A stretch of 64,000 bases of DNA, taken from assembly GCA_001899285.1 (NCBI GenBank), contig MKWA01000023.1:2958-66957 (forward strand), given 5' to 3'. Made by a program: the position numbers and the translations under genes. Positions 45,982 through 54,535 of this stretch are shown here, piece after piece. The notes beneath the pieces are model-generated. The model saw only the letters and a list, made by a program, of their open reading frames with translations. It was not told where the DNA came from and did no database searches. The first letter of the stretch is position 1; every line of letters begins with the position of its first letter. This DNA is from Rhizobiales bacterium 64-17. GTDB taxonomy: Bacteria; Pseudomonadota; Alphaproteobacteria; Rhizobiales; Xanthobacteraceae.

Positions 45982-47286
45982 TCAGCCGCCGAACACCCGC
46001 TTGAAGATCGTGTCGACGTGCTTGAAGTGGTAGCCGAGGTCGAAATTGGCCTCCAGCTCCTTGTCGGTCATCTTGCCCTTCACGTCGGGGTCGGCCTTGA
46101 GGAAGGCGAGGAAATCGCCTTCGCCGCGCCAGACGCGCATCGCGTTGCGCTGGACGATGCGATAGGCGTCCTCGCGCGAGATGCCCTTCTGTGTCAGCGC
46201 GATCAGGATGCGTTGCGAGTGGACGAGGCCGCCGAGCTTGTCGAGATTTTTCTGCATGTTCTCGGGATAGACGACAAGTTTGTCGATGACGCCGGCGAGA
46301 CGGTTGAGCGCGAAGTCGAGCGTCACGGTGGCGTCGGGACCGATCATGCGTTCGACCGACGAATGCGAGATGTCGCGCTCGTGCCACAACGCGACGTTCT
46401 CCATCGCCGGCAGCGCATAGGCGCGCACCATGCGGGCGAGGCCCGTCATGTTTTCGGTGAGCACGGGATTGCGCTTGTGCGGCATCGCCGACGAGCCTTT
46501 CTGCCCGGCGGAGAAATATTCCTCGGCCTCCAGCACTTCCGTGCGCTGCAGATGGCGGATCTCGGTGGCGAGCCGCTCCATCGACGAGGCGATGACGCCC
46601 AAGGTCGCAAAGAACATCGCATGGCGGTCGCGCGGGATCACCTGCGTCGAGACCGGCTCCGGCGTGAGGCCCATCGCCTTCGCCACGTGCTCTTCCACGC
46701 GCGGGTCGATCTGCGCGAAGGTACCGACCGCGCCGGAGATCGCGCAGGTGGCGATGTCCTTGCGCGCGGCGATCAGGCGTTCTTTCGCGCGCGAGAATTC
46801 GGCGTAGGCGTAGGCCATCTTCAGACCGAACGTCACCGGTTCGGCATGGATGCCGTGCGAACGGCCGACGCTCGGTGTCAGCTTGTGCTCGTAGGCGCGG
46901 CGCTTGAGCGCGTCGAGCACCTTGTCGAGATCGGCGAGCAGGATGTCGCTCGCGCGCGTAAGCTGCACGTTGAGGCAGGTGTCGAGCACGTCCGACGAAG
47001 TCATGCCCTGATGCACGAAGCGCGCCTCCGGGCCGACATGCTCGGCGAGATGTGTGAGGAAGGCGATCACGTCGTGCTTCGTCTCGGCCTCGATCGCATC
47101 GATGCGCGCGGTGTCGAACGTCGCGGCATTGCCTTTTTCCCAGATGGTCTTGGCCGCTTCCTTCGGGATGATGCCGAGATCGGCCAAAGCGTCGGCGGCA
47201 TGCGCCTCGATCTCGAACCAGATGCGGAAGCGGGTTTCCGGCGACCAGATCGCCGTCATCTCGGGGCGGGAATAGCGTGGGATCAT
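45982..47286 (-). CDS. purB: Adenylosuccinate lyase
   Basis: A 434-residue enzyme that splits SAICAR to AICAR and adenylosuccinate to AMP, releasing fumarate each time. The fumarase-family signature GSSAMPHKRNPVLTENM stands near residue 265. TSSDVLDTCLNVQL and GRSHGIHAEPVTFG hold further active-site residues (Ser, His). N-terminal IPRYSRPEMTAIWSPETRF is standard. It follows the SAICAR-making purC in the pathway, though it lies 10 kb away. The RBBP9-like gene follows closely. Confidence 0.96.
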   Translation of the reverse strand: MIPRYSRPEMTAIWSPETRFRIWFEIEAHAADALADLGIIPKEAAKTIWEKGNAATFDTARIDAIEAETKHDVIAFLTHLAEHVGPEARFVHQGMTSSDVLDTCLNVQLTRASDILLADLDKVLDALKRRAYEHKLTPSVGRSHGIHAEPVTFGLKMAYAYAEFSRAKERLIAARKDIATCAISGAVGTFAQIDPRVEEHVAKAMGLTPEPVSTQVIPRDRHAMFFATLGVIASSMERLATEIRHLQRTEVLEAEEYFSAGQKGSSAMPHKRNPVLTENMTGLARMVRAYALPAMENVALWHERDISHSSVERMIGPDATVTLDFALNRLAGVIDKLVVYPENMQKNLDKLGGLVHSQRILIALTQKGISREDAYRIVQRNAMRVWRGEGDFLAFLKADPDVKGKMTDKELEANFDLGYHFKHVDTIFKRVFGG

Positions 47287-47306
47287 GGTGTCACTACCGT
47301 TGTCCT

Positions 47307-47396
47307 GTCATGGCCGGGCTTGTCCCGGCCATCCACGTCTGAGTCGTCGCTAGCGGGACGAAAGGCGTGGATGCCCGGCATGAAGCCGGGCATGAC
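47307..47396. repeat. Palindromic intergenic repeat (ATGGCCGGGCTTGTCCCGGCCAT type)
   Basis: GTCATGGCCGGGCTTGTCCCGGCCAT hairpins on itself, as does ATGCCCGGCATGAAGCCGGGCAT at its right end, and the two ends (GTCATG... and ...CATGAC; CCACG and CGTGG) are mutually inverted. This dispersed element is very common in Bradyrhizobium-like genomes. It lies between rpe and purB, both on the minus strand. Confidence 0.88.
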
Positions 47397-47417
47397 GGTT
47401 GAGAGAATCATTGTTGT

Positions 47418-48107
47418 TCACGCCACTTCTCCGCGCGCCGCGGCGGCGGCGTTGCGGATGGCGCTGATATTGGCGCGGTACTGTTCGGCACCGCCCTTGA
47501 ACACGGCGGAGCCGGCGACCAGCACGTTGGCGCCGGCGGCGATTACCTGCGGTGCCGTCTCTGGCGTGATGCCGCCGTCAACTTCGATGTCGATCGGCCG
47601 CCCGCCGGCCATCGCGCGGAGATCGCGCACCTTCTGCACGGCGGCGGGGATGAATGCCTGACCGCCGAAGCCGGGGTTCACCGACATGACGAGGATGAGA
47701 TCGACGAGATCGATCACGTTCTCGATGGTCGAGACCGGCGTGCCGGGGTTGAGCGTCACGCCAGCTTTCTTGCCGAGCGCGCGGATCGCCTGCAGCGAGC
47801 GGTGCACATGCGGTCCCGATTCCACATGCACGGTGATGATGTCGGAGCCAGCCTTGGCGAAGGCTTCGAGATAGGGATCGCACGGCGCGATCATTAGATG
47901 CACGTCGAACGTTTTCGTCGTGACCTTGCGCAGCGCCTTCACCACGTCCGGGCCGATGGTGATGTTCGGAACAAAGTGCCCGTCCATCACGTCCACATGG
48001 ATCCAGTCGGCACCGGCGGCCTCGACCGCGCGAATTTCGTCGCCGAGCCGCGCGAAGTCGGCGGCGAGGATCGAAGGGGCGATCGCAAGCGGGCGCAAAG
48101 CGGGCAT
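47418..48107 (-). CDS. rpe: Ribulose-phosphate 3-epimerase
   Basis: A 229-residue TIM barrel that interconverts ribulose 5-phosphate and xylulose 5-phosphate in the pentose phosphate (and Calvin) pathway. Clear motifs: [40 protein letters not shown] (metal and acid/base Asp), [27 protein letters not shown] and [30 protein letters not shown] (phosphate site). The start at 48107 lies right before the conserved core; the 14 codons upstream to 48149 are not typical. It is alone with a repeat downstream. Confidence 0.96.
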   Translation of the reverse strand: MPALRPLAIAPSILAADFARLGDEIRAVEAAGADWIHVDVMDGHFVPNITIGPDVVKALRKVTTKTFDVHLMIAPCDPYLEAFAKAGSDIITVHVESGPHVHRSLQAIRALGKKAGVTLNPGTPVSTIENVIDLVDLILVMSVNPGFGGQAFIPAAVQKVRDLRAMAGGRPIDIEVDGGITPETAPQVIAAGANVLVAGSAVFKGGAEQYRANISAIRNAAAAARGEVA

Positions 48108-48332
48108 TGGCGGCCTTTTGGGGGCTCCGGGATGGGGTCCGGGTACCATGCCCGGTCCGCAGGGGCAACGACGCGGCCGCCGTTATCCCGGCATCGCCAT
48201 GCTGCCATTCGTGCTGCGCGGGATGCGACCAATTCCCTCTCGCCGGGGGCGGCGGAAGACATTATCTGCGGGATGAGGCCGGCCGAATCCGTGGAATAAG
48301 AGCCGGCCGCTTGTTTTTGAAGGTGACTGGCG

Positions 48333-49586
48333 ATGGCGCGGACCGATGTTGCTGTTCTGGGGGCCGGGATCGTCGGCACATCGGTGGCCGCGCAGCTCGC
48401 GCGTCGGGGCCTGTCGGTGGCGCTGGTCGATCGCGCGGGGCCGGGGCTGGCCACGTCCTACGGCAATGCCGGCATCATCGAAGGCAATACGGTGTTTCCG
48501 CCGGCGTTCCCGGCCAATCCGATGGCGCTGCTGCGCATCGCGCTCAAGCGCGCGCCGGAAGCCAACTATCATCTCTCGTTCCTGCCGCGGGTGCTGCCCT
48601 GGCTGATGCGGTTTCGCGCTTATTCGGCGCTGCCACGGCTGATCGAGACGGCGCATGCGATGCGGCCACTGTTCTCGCATGCGGTGTCCGAGCACGAAGA
48701 GCTGATGACGCTCGCCAATGCCTCCCGCTATCTGCGCAAGACCGGCTGGCTGAAGCTCTATCGCAACCGCAAGAGCTTCGATGCGCTCGCGCCGGAGATC
48801 GATCTGGCGGCAAAATTCGGTCTGCATCCGCAGCCGCTTGACGCCGAGGAGGCGCGGCGGCTCGAACCGTCCTTGCGTCCGGTGTTCGAGAAGGCTGTGC
48901 TGTGGAGCGATCTTGCCAGCATCAGCAATCCGCTGGCTGTGACCAAAGCCTATGCTGCGCTGTTCGAGACGCTGGGCGGCGTGATGCTGCCGGGCGACGC
49001 CAAAAGCCTGCATCGCTCTGGCGGGCATTGGCGGCTCGACACTGAGGCCGGCGCGCTCGACGCCAATCATGTGGTGGTGGCGCTCGGCCCGTGGGCGCCG
49101 GACCTGCTCAAGCCGCTCGGCGTCGATCTGCCGATCGGCCTCAAGCGCGGCTATCACCGGCACTATCACACCCTCGGCGGCGCATCGCTGGAGCGGCCGG
49201 TGCTCGATTTTGACCGCGGCTATGTCATCACGCCGATGGAGCAGGGCATTCGCCTCACCACCGGCGTGGAGTTCGCCGCGCGCGACGCCTCACCGACACC
49301 GGTGCAGTTCGAGCGGCTGCTGCCGTCGGCGCGGGCCTTGTTCCCGCTCGGCGAGCCGGTCGATGGCGTCACCTGGCTCGGGGCGCGGCCCTGCATGCCG
49401 GATTCCCGGCCGGTCATCGGCCGGGCACCGGGACAGAGCGACATGTGGCTCGCGGTTGGCCACGCCCATTGGGGCCTGACGCTCGGCCCCGCCACCGGGC
49501 GGCTGCTCGCCGAGATGATCACTGGCGCGACGCCGTTCTGCGACCCGGCGCCGTATGGCGCCGAACGGTTTGGCGGGCGGGCGTGA
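48333..49586 (+). CDS. FAD-dependent oxidoreductase, D-amino-acid dehydrogenase (DadA) type
   Basis: A 417-residue flavoprotein of the DAO/DadA family. Dinucleotide fold VAVLGAGIVGTSVAAQLARRGLSVALVD at residues 6-35, SYGNAGIIEGNTVFPPAFP as flavin-contact loop, a middle substrate domain, and C-terminal WLGARPCMPDSRPVIG with HAHWGLTLGPATGRLLAEM. DadA oxidises D-amino acids with quinone as acceptor; related members act on glycine, sarcosine or hydroxyproline. No alanine racemase is nearby. The KTSC gene overlaps its last 68 bases on the other strand. Confidence 0.88.
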   Translation: MARTDVAVLGAGIVGTSVAAQLARRGLSVALVDRAGPGLATSYGNAGIIEGNTVFPPAFPANPMALLRIALKRAPEANYHLSFLPRVLPWLMRFRAYSALPRLIETAHAMRPLFSHAVSEHEELMTLANASRYLRKTGWLKLYRNRKSFDALAPEIDLAAKFGLHPQPLDAEEARRLEPSLRPVFEKAVLWSDLASISNPLAVTKAYAALFETLGGVMLPGDAKSLHRSGGHWRLDTEAGALDANHVVVALGPWAPDLLKPLGVDLPIGLKRGYHRHYHTLGGASLERPVLDFDRGYVITPMEQGIRLTTGVEFAARDASPTPVQFERLLPSARALFPLGEPVDGVTWLGARPCMPDSRPVIGRAPGQSDMWLAVGHAHWGLTLGPATGRLLAEMITGATPFCDPAPYGAERFGGRA

Positions 49587-49776
49587 TCTCGCGGAAAGCG
49601 TAGCGGTCGCGAATGTCGCGGTTGAAGAACGCGCCCTTTGACGAAGCGGTGGCGAACGCGCCGGCCACGTCCGGCGGCACCTCGGCATATTGATAGACGC
49701 GGCCGGTGATGAACGTCACCGTCAGGCAGCGCTGTCGCGGGTCGTAGCTGAGATCGGCAATCGCGGTGGATGGCAT
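49519..49776 (-). CDS. KTSC-domain small protein
   Basis: An 85-residue protein with the KTSC pattern: STAIADLSYDPRQRCLTVTF, GRVYQYAEVPPDVAGAF, then SSKGAFFNRDIRDRYAF. KTSC is a small beta-rich domain found alone or joined to lysyl-tRNA synthetase-like and phage-type proteins; its function is unknown. The last 22 codons overlap the end of the opposite DadA-like gene and encode an Arg-rich tail that may be non-native. It runs in the same direction as the P1 peptidase end, but 54 bases apart. Confidence 0.8.
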   Translation of the reverse strand: MPSTAIADLSYDPRQRCLTVTFITGRVYQYAEVPPDVAGAFATASSKGAFFNRDIRDRYAFREITPARQTVRRHTAPGRRTASRQ

Positions 49777-49830
49777 ATCGCCCTCGCGCGTCGTCGAAAT
49801 GACAACGCGCCAGAGCGGATGCGGTTCGCG

Positions 49831-50844
49831 TCATCGTTTCCGGAAACGGTCGCCCCAGCTCGGCAAGGCGTCGGGGAACGGCAGCGCGGTGGCTTCATAG
49901 ACGCCGCGCGCGATCGCCCGCGCCAGCACGTTCGCCGCCAGCATGCCGAGTTCGGTGAAACCGTAGATCGGATCAGCGAGCGGCTTGCGGCCGGTGGCGG
50001 CGGCGAACACGGTGTCGCCGTCGAGCGGCGTGTGGACCGGATAGATCGCGCGGGCGAAACCATCCTGCGCCATCACCGCGAGGCGCCGCGCCTGCATCTT
50101 GTTGAGCACGGCATCGGTCGCGACCAGCGCGATAGTGGTGTTCTGCGACGGGCCGCCCGGCGTTGCCGCCGCATGCCCTTTGGCGCGCAGCGTCAGCGCA
50201 TCGGCCGGCAGCGGCGAGGGCAGGCCGAGGCCGCCGAACTCCTTGCCAATCTCGAACGGCGCGGCCCAGAAATGCGGACTGTCGCCGATATTGCAGGTGC
50301 CGACCGCGTTGACCGCGACGATCGCACCGACGGTGATGCCGTCTCTCGTTGTCGCCGAGGCCGAGCCGATACCGCCTTTGAGCGCGACGGTGGTGGCGCC
50401 ATGTCCGGCGCCGACGCTGCCGAGCGCGCAGTCGCGGCTCGCCGCGCGCGCCGCGTCATAGCCGAGCTCGCGATAGGGCGAGTAGCGGCCCCAGTTCTTG
50501 TTGCCGCCGGCCAGCAGATCGAACAGCACGGCGGACGGCACGATCGGCACGGTCGCCGGACCGATGCGGAAGCCGCGACCCTGTTCGCGCATGTAAGCCT
50601 GCACGCCGGACGGCGAATCGAGTCCGAACGCCGAGCCGCCCGACAGCACGATGGCATCGACTGCGTCGACAGTGCGCTCCGGCTGCAAAAGCTCCGTATC
50701 GCGCGTACCGGGCCCGCCGCCGCGCACATCGACGCCGGCGACGGCAGGCGTGTCGAACAGGATCGCGGTGACGCCGGAGCCGAGCGCGGCGTCATGGGCA
50801 TGGCCGACGGTCAGTCCATCCACATCGGTGATCAGATTGCGCAC
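49831..50844 (-). CDS. P1-family (DmpA-like) peptidase
   Basis: A 337-residue self-processing aminopeptidase of the DmpA/BapA type. LITDVDGLTVGHAHDAALGSGVTAILFD and VDAIVLSGGSAFGLDSPSGV are the N-terminal hallmarks. NTTIALVATDA near residue 265 is the autocleavage site, where the Thr becomes the new N-terminal nucleophile. Members release N-terminal D-Ala, beta-Ala or L-amino acids from peptides and amides. I chose GTG at 50844, preceded by GAGGAC, over ATG at 50925 because the extra 27 residues are unlike homologues. It is divergent from ccdA. Confidence 0.9.
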   Translation of the reverse strand: MRNLITDVDGLTVGHAHDAALGSGVTAILFDTPAVAGVDVRGGGPGTRDTELLQPERTVDAVDAIVLSGGSAFGLDSPSGVQAYMREQGRGFRIGPATVPIVPSAVLFDLLAGGNKNWGRYSPYRELGYDAARAASRDCALGSVGAGHGATTVALKGGIGSASATTRDGITVGAIVAVNAVGTCNIGDSPHFWAAPFEIGKEFGGLGLPSPLPADALTLRAKGHAAATPGGPSQNTTIALVATDAVLNKMQARRLAVMAQDGFARAIYPVHTPLDGDTVFAAATGRKPLADPIYGFTELGMLAANVLARAIARGVYEATALPFPDALPSWGDRFRKR

Positions 50845-50975
50845 GGTGTCCTCGTTGGGCTGGTCGTGGTCCGCGGGAGAGGGCGGCGCGGGGCCTCTCA
50901 CCCGCATATCACATCGGCGCGACAATGCCGCAACCCGGCTTGCTTCGACGGGCGGGCCTGTGCATGTAGGTTGCC

Positions 50976-51707
50976 ATGGCCGATATCTCCTTCCTCGCCG
51001 CGCTCGTGGCCGGCGTTGTCAGTTTTCTCTCCCCCTGTGTGCTGCCGCTGGTGCCGCCTTATCTCGTCTATCTGGCGGGTGCATCGCTTGAGCGCATGGC
51101 CGGCGGCGAGCCGGTGGCCCGCGCCCGCACCGATACGGTGATCGCGTCGATCTGCTTTGTGCTTGGCTTCACCACCGTGTTCGTCGCGCTCGGCGCGAGC
51201 GCGACGGCGATCGGCGGACTGATCCGCGCGTGGTCGGGGACGCTGGCGACGGTCGCCGGCATCGTCATCATCATCATGGGGCTGCACTTCCTCGGCGTCA
51301 CGCGGCTCGCCTTCCTGATGCAGGAAAAGCGCGTCACGGTGTCGAAGCCGGTGAGCCTGTGGGGCGCCTATGTGATGGGGCTCGCCTTCGCGTTCGGCTG
51401 GACGCCGTGCATCGGTCCGATCCTCGCCGCGATCCTTGCGGTGGCGGCGTCGGAATCGACGGTGACGCGCGGCGCAAGCCTGCTCGCGGTCTATTCGCTC
51501 GGTCTCGGCATTCCGTTCGTGGTCGCGGCGTTCGCGATCCAGCCGTTCGCGGCGTTCCTCGCGCGCTTCCGCACGCATCTGCATCGCGTGGAGCAGGTGA
51601 TGGGCGTGCTGTTGATCATCACCGGCATCGCATTTCTCACCGGCACGATCAACAATGTCAGCTACTGGCTGTTGGAAGCGTTCCCGGCGCTGGGGCGGAT
51701 CGGGTAG
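50976..51707 (+). CDS. ccdA: Cytochrome c biogenesis protein CcdA
   Basis: A 243-residue inner-membrane protein with six helices that carries electrons from cytoplasmic thioredoxin to periplasmic thiol proteins (CcmG, cytochrome c maturation). The redox Cys pair is visible in FLSPCVLPLVPPYLVYLAG near residue 19 and FGWTPCIGPILAAIL near 144. This is the short CcdA type without DsbD extra domains. No cytochrome c genes are adjacent. The ATG at 50976 is the natural start; it is followed by a convergent small secreted gene. Confidence 0.95.
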   Translation: MADISFLAALVAGVVSFLSPCVLPLVPPYLVYLAGASLERMAGGEPVARARTDTVIASICFVLGFTTVFVALGASATAIGGLIRAWSGTLATVAGIVIIIMGLHFLGVTRLAFLMQEKRVTVSKPVSLWGAYVMGLAFAFGWTPCIGPILAAILAVAASESTVTRGASLLAVYSLGLGIPFVVAAFAIQPFAAFLARFRTHLHRVEQVMGVLLIITGIAFLTGTINNVSYWLLEAFPALGRIG

Positions 51708-51713
51708 CGGCGT

Positions 51714-52091
51714 TTATTTGCAAGGATAGGCTTCGCGCATCGCTGCGTAGACGAGTTCGTATCCCGGCTTGTCGCGCTGATCCTTGTGGGTCTCGATGTA
51801 GTGCTTGACCATCGTGACCAGCTCCTCCGGCGTCTTGCCGGCCGGCGGACACACGGCGTAAGGGCCGTCTTTCTTTCCTTGCAGCAACTCGCCGTTCACC
51901 AGCATGTCGATCGCGCCCATCACATAATAGCCGCAGGAGAAACGGCGGTGCTGTTCGCGCGAATTGCAATAGTCGAGCAGCTTCTGCCCGTGGATCATCG
52001 CCTGCGAGGGCTCGCGGGTTTGCGCGGTTGCAGGAGAGATCGCGGCGCCAAGCAACGCGGCGGTGATGGTGGATGCAACAAGGACTTTCAT
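51714..52091 (-). CDS. Rap1a/Tai-family exported protein
   Basis: A 125-residue exported protein. The signal VLVASTITAALLGAAISPATAQ is followed by a small helical domain: GQKLLDYCNSR, SCGYYVMGAIDMLVNG, YAVCPPAGKTPEELVTMVKHYIE, and a terminal YPCK. Four Cys probably form two disulfides. In Serratia and others Rap1a/Tai members are immunity proteins against T6SS amidase effectors; most homologues, like this one, have no T6SS next to them and may have another periplasmic role. The start at 52091 gives a proper signal peptide. Confidence 0.83.
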   Translation of the reverse strand: MKVLVASTITAALLGAAISPATAQTREPSQAMIHGQKLLDYCNSREQHRRFSCGYYVMGAIDMLVNGELLQGKKDGPYAVCPPAGKTPEELVTMVKHYIETHKDQRDKPGYELVYAAMREAYPCK

Positions 52092-52154
52092 GACGGATCG
52101 CTCGCGCAGGCTCATGTCGTTTTTGCGGCGGTATCTGCCGGCTTTCTAAAGAAA

Positions 52155-52178
52155 AAGCCCGCCTCGGAGGGCGGGCTT
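52155..52178 (-). terminator. Rho-independent terminator of livK
   Basis: AAGCCCGCC pairs with GGCGGGCTT around TCGGAG and on the minus strand runs into TTTTTCTTT. It ends the livK transcript. Confidence 0.9.
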
Positions 52179-52196
52179 ATTGTCGCGTGACAGTGT

Positions 52197-53321
52197 TTAG
52201 TTGCTGGCCACCTGCGAATAGGTGCCGTCCGGCTTCCAGACGTAGAACACGTAGTCGATCGCGGTGATGTCGCCCTTGGCGTCATAGCCGATCGGTCCGA
52301 GCACGGTGTCCCACTTGCCGGCCTTGATCGCCGCCGCCACCTTCTTGGCGTCGGTGGTGCCGGCCTTCTTCACGGCCTCGGCCCAGATCTGCAGCGCTGC
52401 GTAGGTGTAGAGCGTGTAGCCTTCCGGATCGATGCCCTTGTCCTTGAAGCGCTTCACCACCGCGGCGGCGGTTGGTCGCGTGCGCGGATCGGCGCCGAAG
52501 GTGAACATCATGCCCTTGCCGGCGTCGCCGGTGATCGACCAGAACTCGTTGGTGGCGATGGCGTCGCCGGCGATCATCTGCGCGTTGAGACCTTGCGCGC
52601 GCATCTGCCGCAGAATGAGGCCGGCTTCGGTGTGATAGCCGCCGACATAGACGACATCGATGGCGTTGGCCTTCATCTTCGAGACCAGCGCGTTGAAGTC
52701 CTTGTCGCCCTGCGTATAGGCTTCGTAGAGCTTCTCCTTCACGCCGGCTTTGTTGAGCGCCTTCTTCATCTCGTCGGCCAGACCTTTGCCGTAGGTCGAC
52801 TTGTCCTGAAGGATGGCGATGTTCTTGCCCTTGTACTGCTTAGCGATGAATGCGCCGGCCACCGAACCCTGCTGATCGTCACGGCCGCAGACACGGAACG
52901 TGTTCCACATCTTGCGCTCGGTGAAGGTCGGGTTGGTCGAGGCCGGCGTGATCTGAACGATGTTGCTCTCGTTGTAGACCTCGGAGGCGGGGATCGACGA
53001 CGACGAGCAATAGTGGCCGGCAACGAACGGCACCTTGAGGCCCGCCATCTTTTCCGCGACAGCGCGCGCCTGCTTCGGATCGCAGGCGTCGTCGCCGACT
53101 TCCAGCTTGAGCTTCTTGCCGAGCAAGCCGCCGGCGGCATTGATGTCGGCGACCGCCAGTTCAGCCCCGTTCTTGAGTTGCTGGCCGAAGGTTGCGTATT
53201 GCCCGGTCATCGGACCGACCACGCCGATCGGCGTCTCCTGCGCCATAGCCTGGGTTATGGCCGCGCCGGTCAGCGCGAGGCCGGCCGCGAGCGTCAGGCT
53301 CGCCAGACGAAGTCCCTTCAT
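52197..53321 (-). CDS. livK: Branched-chain amino acid ABC transporter binding protein
   Basis: A 374-residue periplasmic binding protein. The signal peptide (KGLRLASLTLAAGLALTGAAITQAMAQ) is Sec-type, unlike the Tat-type one of the left-hand system. The core shows IGVVGPMTGQYATFGQQLKNGAELAVADINAAGG, VAGHYCSSSSIPASEVYNE and YTQGDKDFNALVSKM, the LivK/LivJ ligand loops; a Cys pair (CDPK, HYC) is typical. Probable ligands are leucine, isoleucine and valine. AAGGGAG precedes the ATG at 53321. It is the last gene of the minus-strand importer operon and is probably expressed most, with its own terminator. Confidence 0.94.
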   Translation of the reverse strand: MKGLRLASLTLAAGLALTGAAITQAMAQETPIGVVGPMTGQYATFGQQLKNGAELAVADINAAGGLLGKKLKLEVGDDACDPKQARAVAEKMAGLKVPFVAGHYCSSSSIPASEVYNESNIVQITPASTNPTFTERKMWNTFRVCGRDDQQGSVAGAFIAKQYKGKNIAILQDKSTYGKGLADEMKKALNKAGVKEKLYEAYTQGDKDFNALVSKMKANAIDVVYVGGYHTEAGLILRQMRAQGLNAQMIAGDAIATNEFWSITGDAGKGMMFTFGADPRTRPTAAAVVKRFKDKGIDPEGYTLYTYAALQIWAEAVKKAGTTDAKKVAAAIKAGKWDTVLGPIGYDAKGDITAIDYVFYVWKPDGTYSQVASN

Positions 53322-53432
53322 CGTGTTGCTCCCTTGTCTGCTTGTCTCTGGTGCGTGTCTCGTCTTGCCCCTCACGGCGCCGATCAAAGCGCCGGGAAAA
53401 TCAGCGGTATTGTCTCAGAAATTGCGCCAAAG

Positions 53433-53816
53433 TCACGACCCGGCGGGCTGCCGCGGCGCCGAGTCCGGCTTGATCTGCCGCACACGCCACTGAAACGGCC
53501 CCGCGCGCTCATACATCCAGGCATATTGCCGCACCATTTTCCCGGCAAGCGTCATCCGCCATGCGGCCGAGGCGCACAACAGCAGGAATATGGTATCGAC
53601 GAGGTAGGACGGCAGCGACAGCAGTTCGGCCTCGAATAGCGCGAAGTGCACGAATCGCACCGCGCCGCCGAGCAGCAGCATGTAGATCACCACATGCCAG
53701 TACGGTCGCCAGGTCTGGGCGATGGCGCGACCGGCCAGGATCGCCGCGCCGCCGCCGATGATGACGGTGATCATCGCCACCTGCGGCCAGGTCTCGGTGG
53801 TGTAGAGGCCCTCCAT
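53433..53816 (-). CDS. Small membrane protein of the liv operon (DUF6867-like)
   Basis: A 127-residue protein with about three hydrophobic segments (VAMITVIIGGGAAILAGRAIA, WHVVIYMLLLGGAVRFVHFALF, YLVDTIFLLLCASAAWRM) and a basic tail. Its ATG overlaps the livF stop by one base (TGATG), so it belongs to the operon and is translationally coupled. A conserved membrane protein sits at this position in liv operons of many Rhizobiales. It is not a pore subunit of the classic system; an accessory role in the importer is possible but undemonstrated. Confidence 0.8.
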   Translation of the reverse strand: MEGLYTTETWPQVAMITVIIGGGAAILAGRAIAQTWRPYWHVVIYMLLLGGAVRFVHFALFEAELLSLPSYLVDTIFLLLCASAAWRMTLAGKMVRQYAWMYERAGPFQWRVRQIKPDSAPRQPAGS

Positions 53817-54535
53817 CAATGGCCTCCCTCGAGATAGGCCGCACGTACCTCGGGACGCTTGAGCAAGTCCTCGCCGCTGCCCGACAGGGTGATGGCGCCG
53901 TTGACCATCACATAGCCGCGATGCGCGAGCTTGAGCGCATGAAACGCATTTTGCTCCACCAGGAACACCGCGAGGCCGTCCTGCTCGTTGAGCGTGCGGA
54001 TCGCCTTGAAGATCTGCTTTGCCAGGAGCGGCGCGAGGCCGAGCGACGGCTCGTCCAGCAACAGCAGGCGCGGGCGGCTCATCAATGCGCGGCCGATGGC
54101 GAGCATCTGCTGCTCGCCGCCGGAGAGCGTGCCGCCGCGCTGATTGATGCGCTCCTTCAGGCGCGGGAACAGCGCGAAGATGCGCGCGATGTTGTCATCG
54201 AAATGCTGCGGATCGCTGATCGAGGCACCCATCTGCAGGTTCTCGAACACGGTCATGCGCGAGAAGATGCGGCGGCCTTCCGGCGATTGCGCGATGTGCA
54301 GCTTGGCGATCTCGTGCGCCGGCATCGCGGTGATGTCACGGCCGTCAAAGCGGATGGTGCCAGCCCGCGCGCGCGGATAGCCGAAGATGGTCATCATCAA
54401 GGTCGACTTGCCGGCACCGTTGGCGCCGATCAGTGTCACGATCTCGCCGGCCTTGACGTCGAGGTCGATGCCCTTGAGCGCGACGACACGGCCATAGGCG
54501 GCTTCGAGCTTGCGGATTTCGAGGAGCGCCGTCAT
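53816..54535 (-). CDS. livF: Branched-chain amino acid ABC transporter ATPase LivF
   Basis: A 239-residue ATPase. GANGAGKSTLMMTIFG (Walker A, about residue 37), LSGGEQQMLAIGRALMSRP (signature, about 137) and LLLLDEPSLGLAP (Walker B, about 156) are intact. It overlaps livG by four bases (ATGA). With LivG it powers uptake through LivH/LivM. Neighbours and overlaps show it is part of a contiguous minus-strand operon livH-livM-livG-livF-x-livK. Confidence 0.95.
   Translation of the reverse strand: MTALLEIRKLEAAYGRVVALKGIDLDVKAGEIVTLIGANGAGKSTLMMTIFGYPRARAGTIRFDGRDITAMPAHEIAKLHIAQSPEGRRIFSRMTVFENLQMGASISDPQHFDDNIARIFALFPRLKERINQRGGTLSGGEQQMLAIGRALMSRPRLLLLDEPSLGLAPLLAKQIFKAIRTLNEQDGLAVFLVEQNAFHALKLAHRGYVMVNGAITLSGSGEDLLKRPEVRAAYLEGGH

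Noticed and set aside
51714..52091. A T6SS immunity locus
   Set aside because: The Rap1a/Tai-type protein has no amidase effector or secretion gene next to it, so an interbacterial immunity role cannot be claimed.
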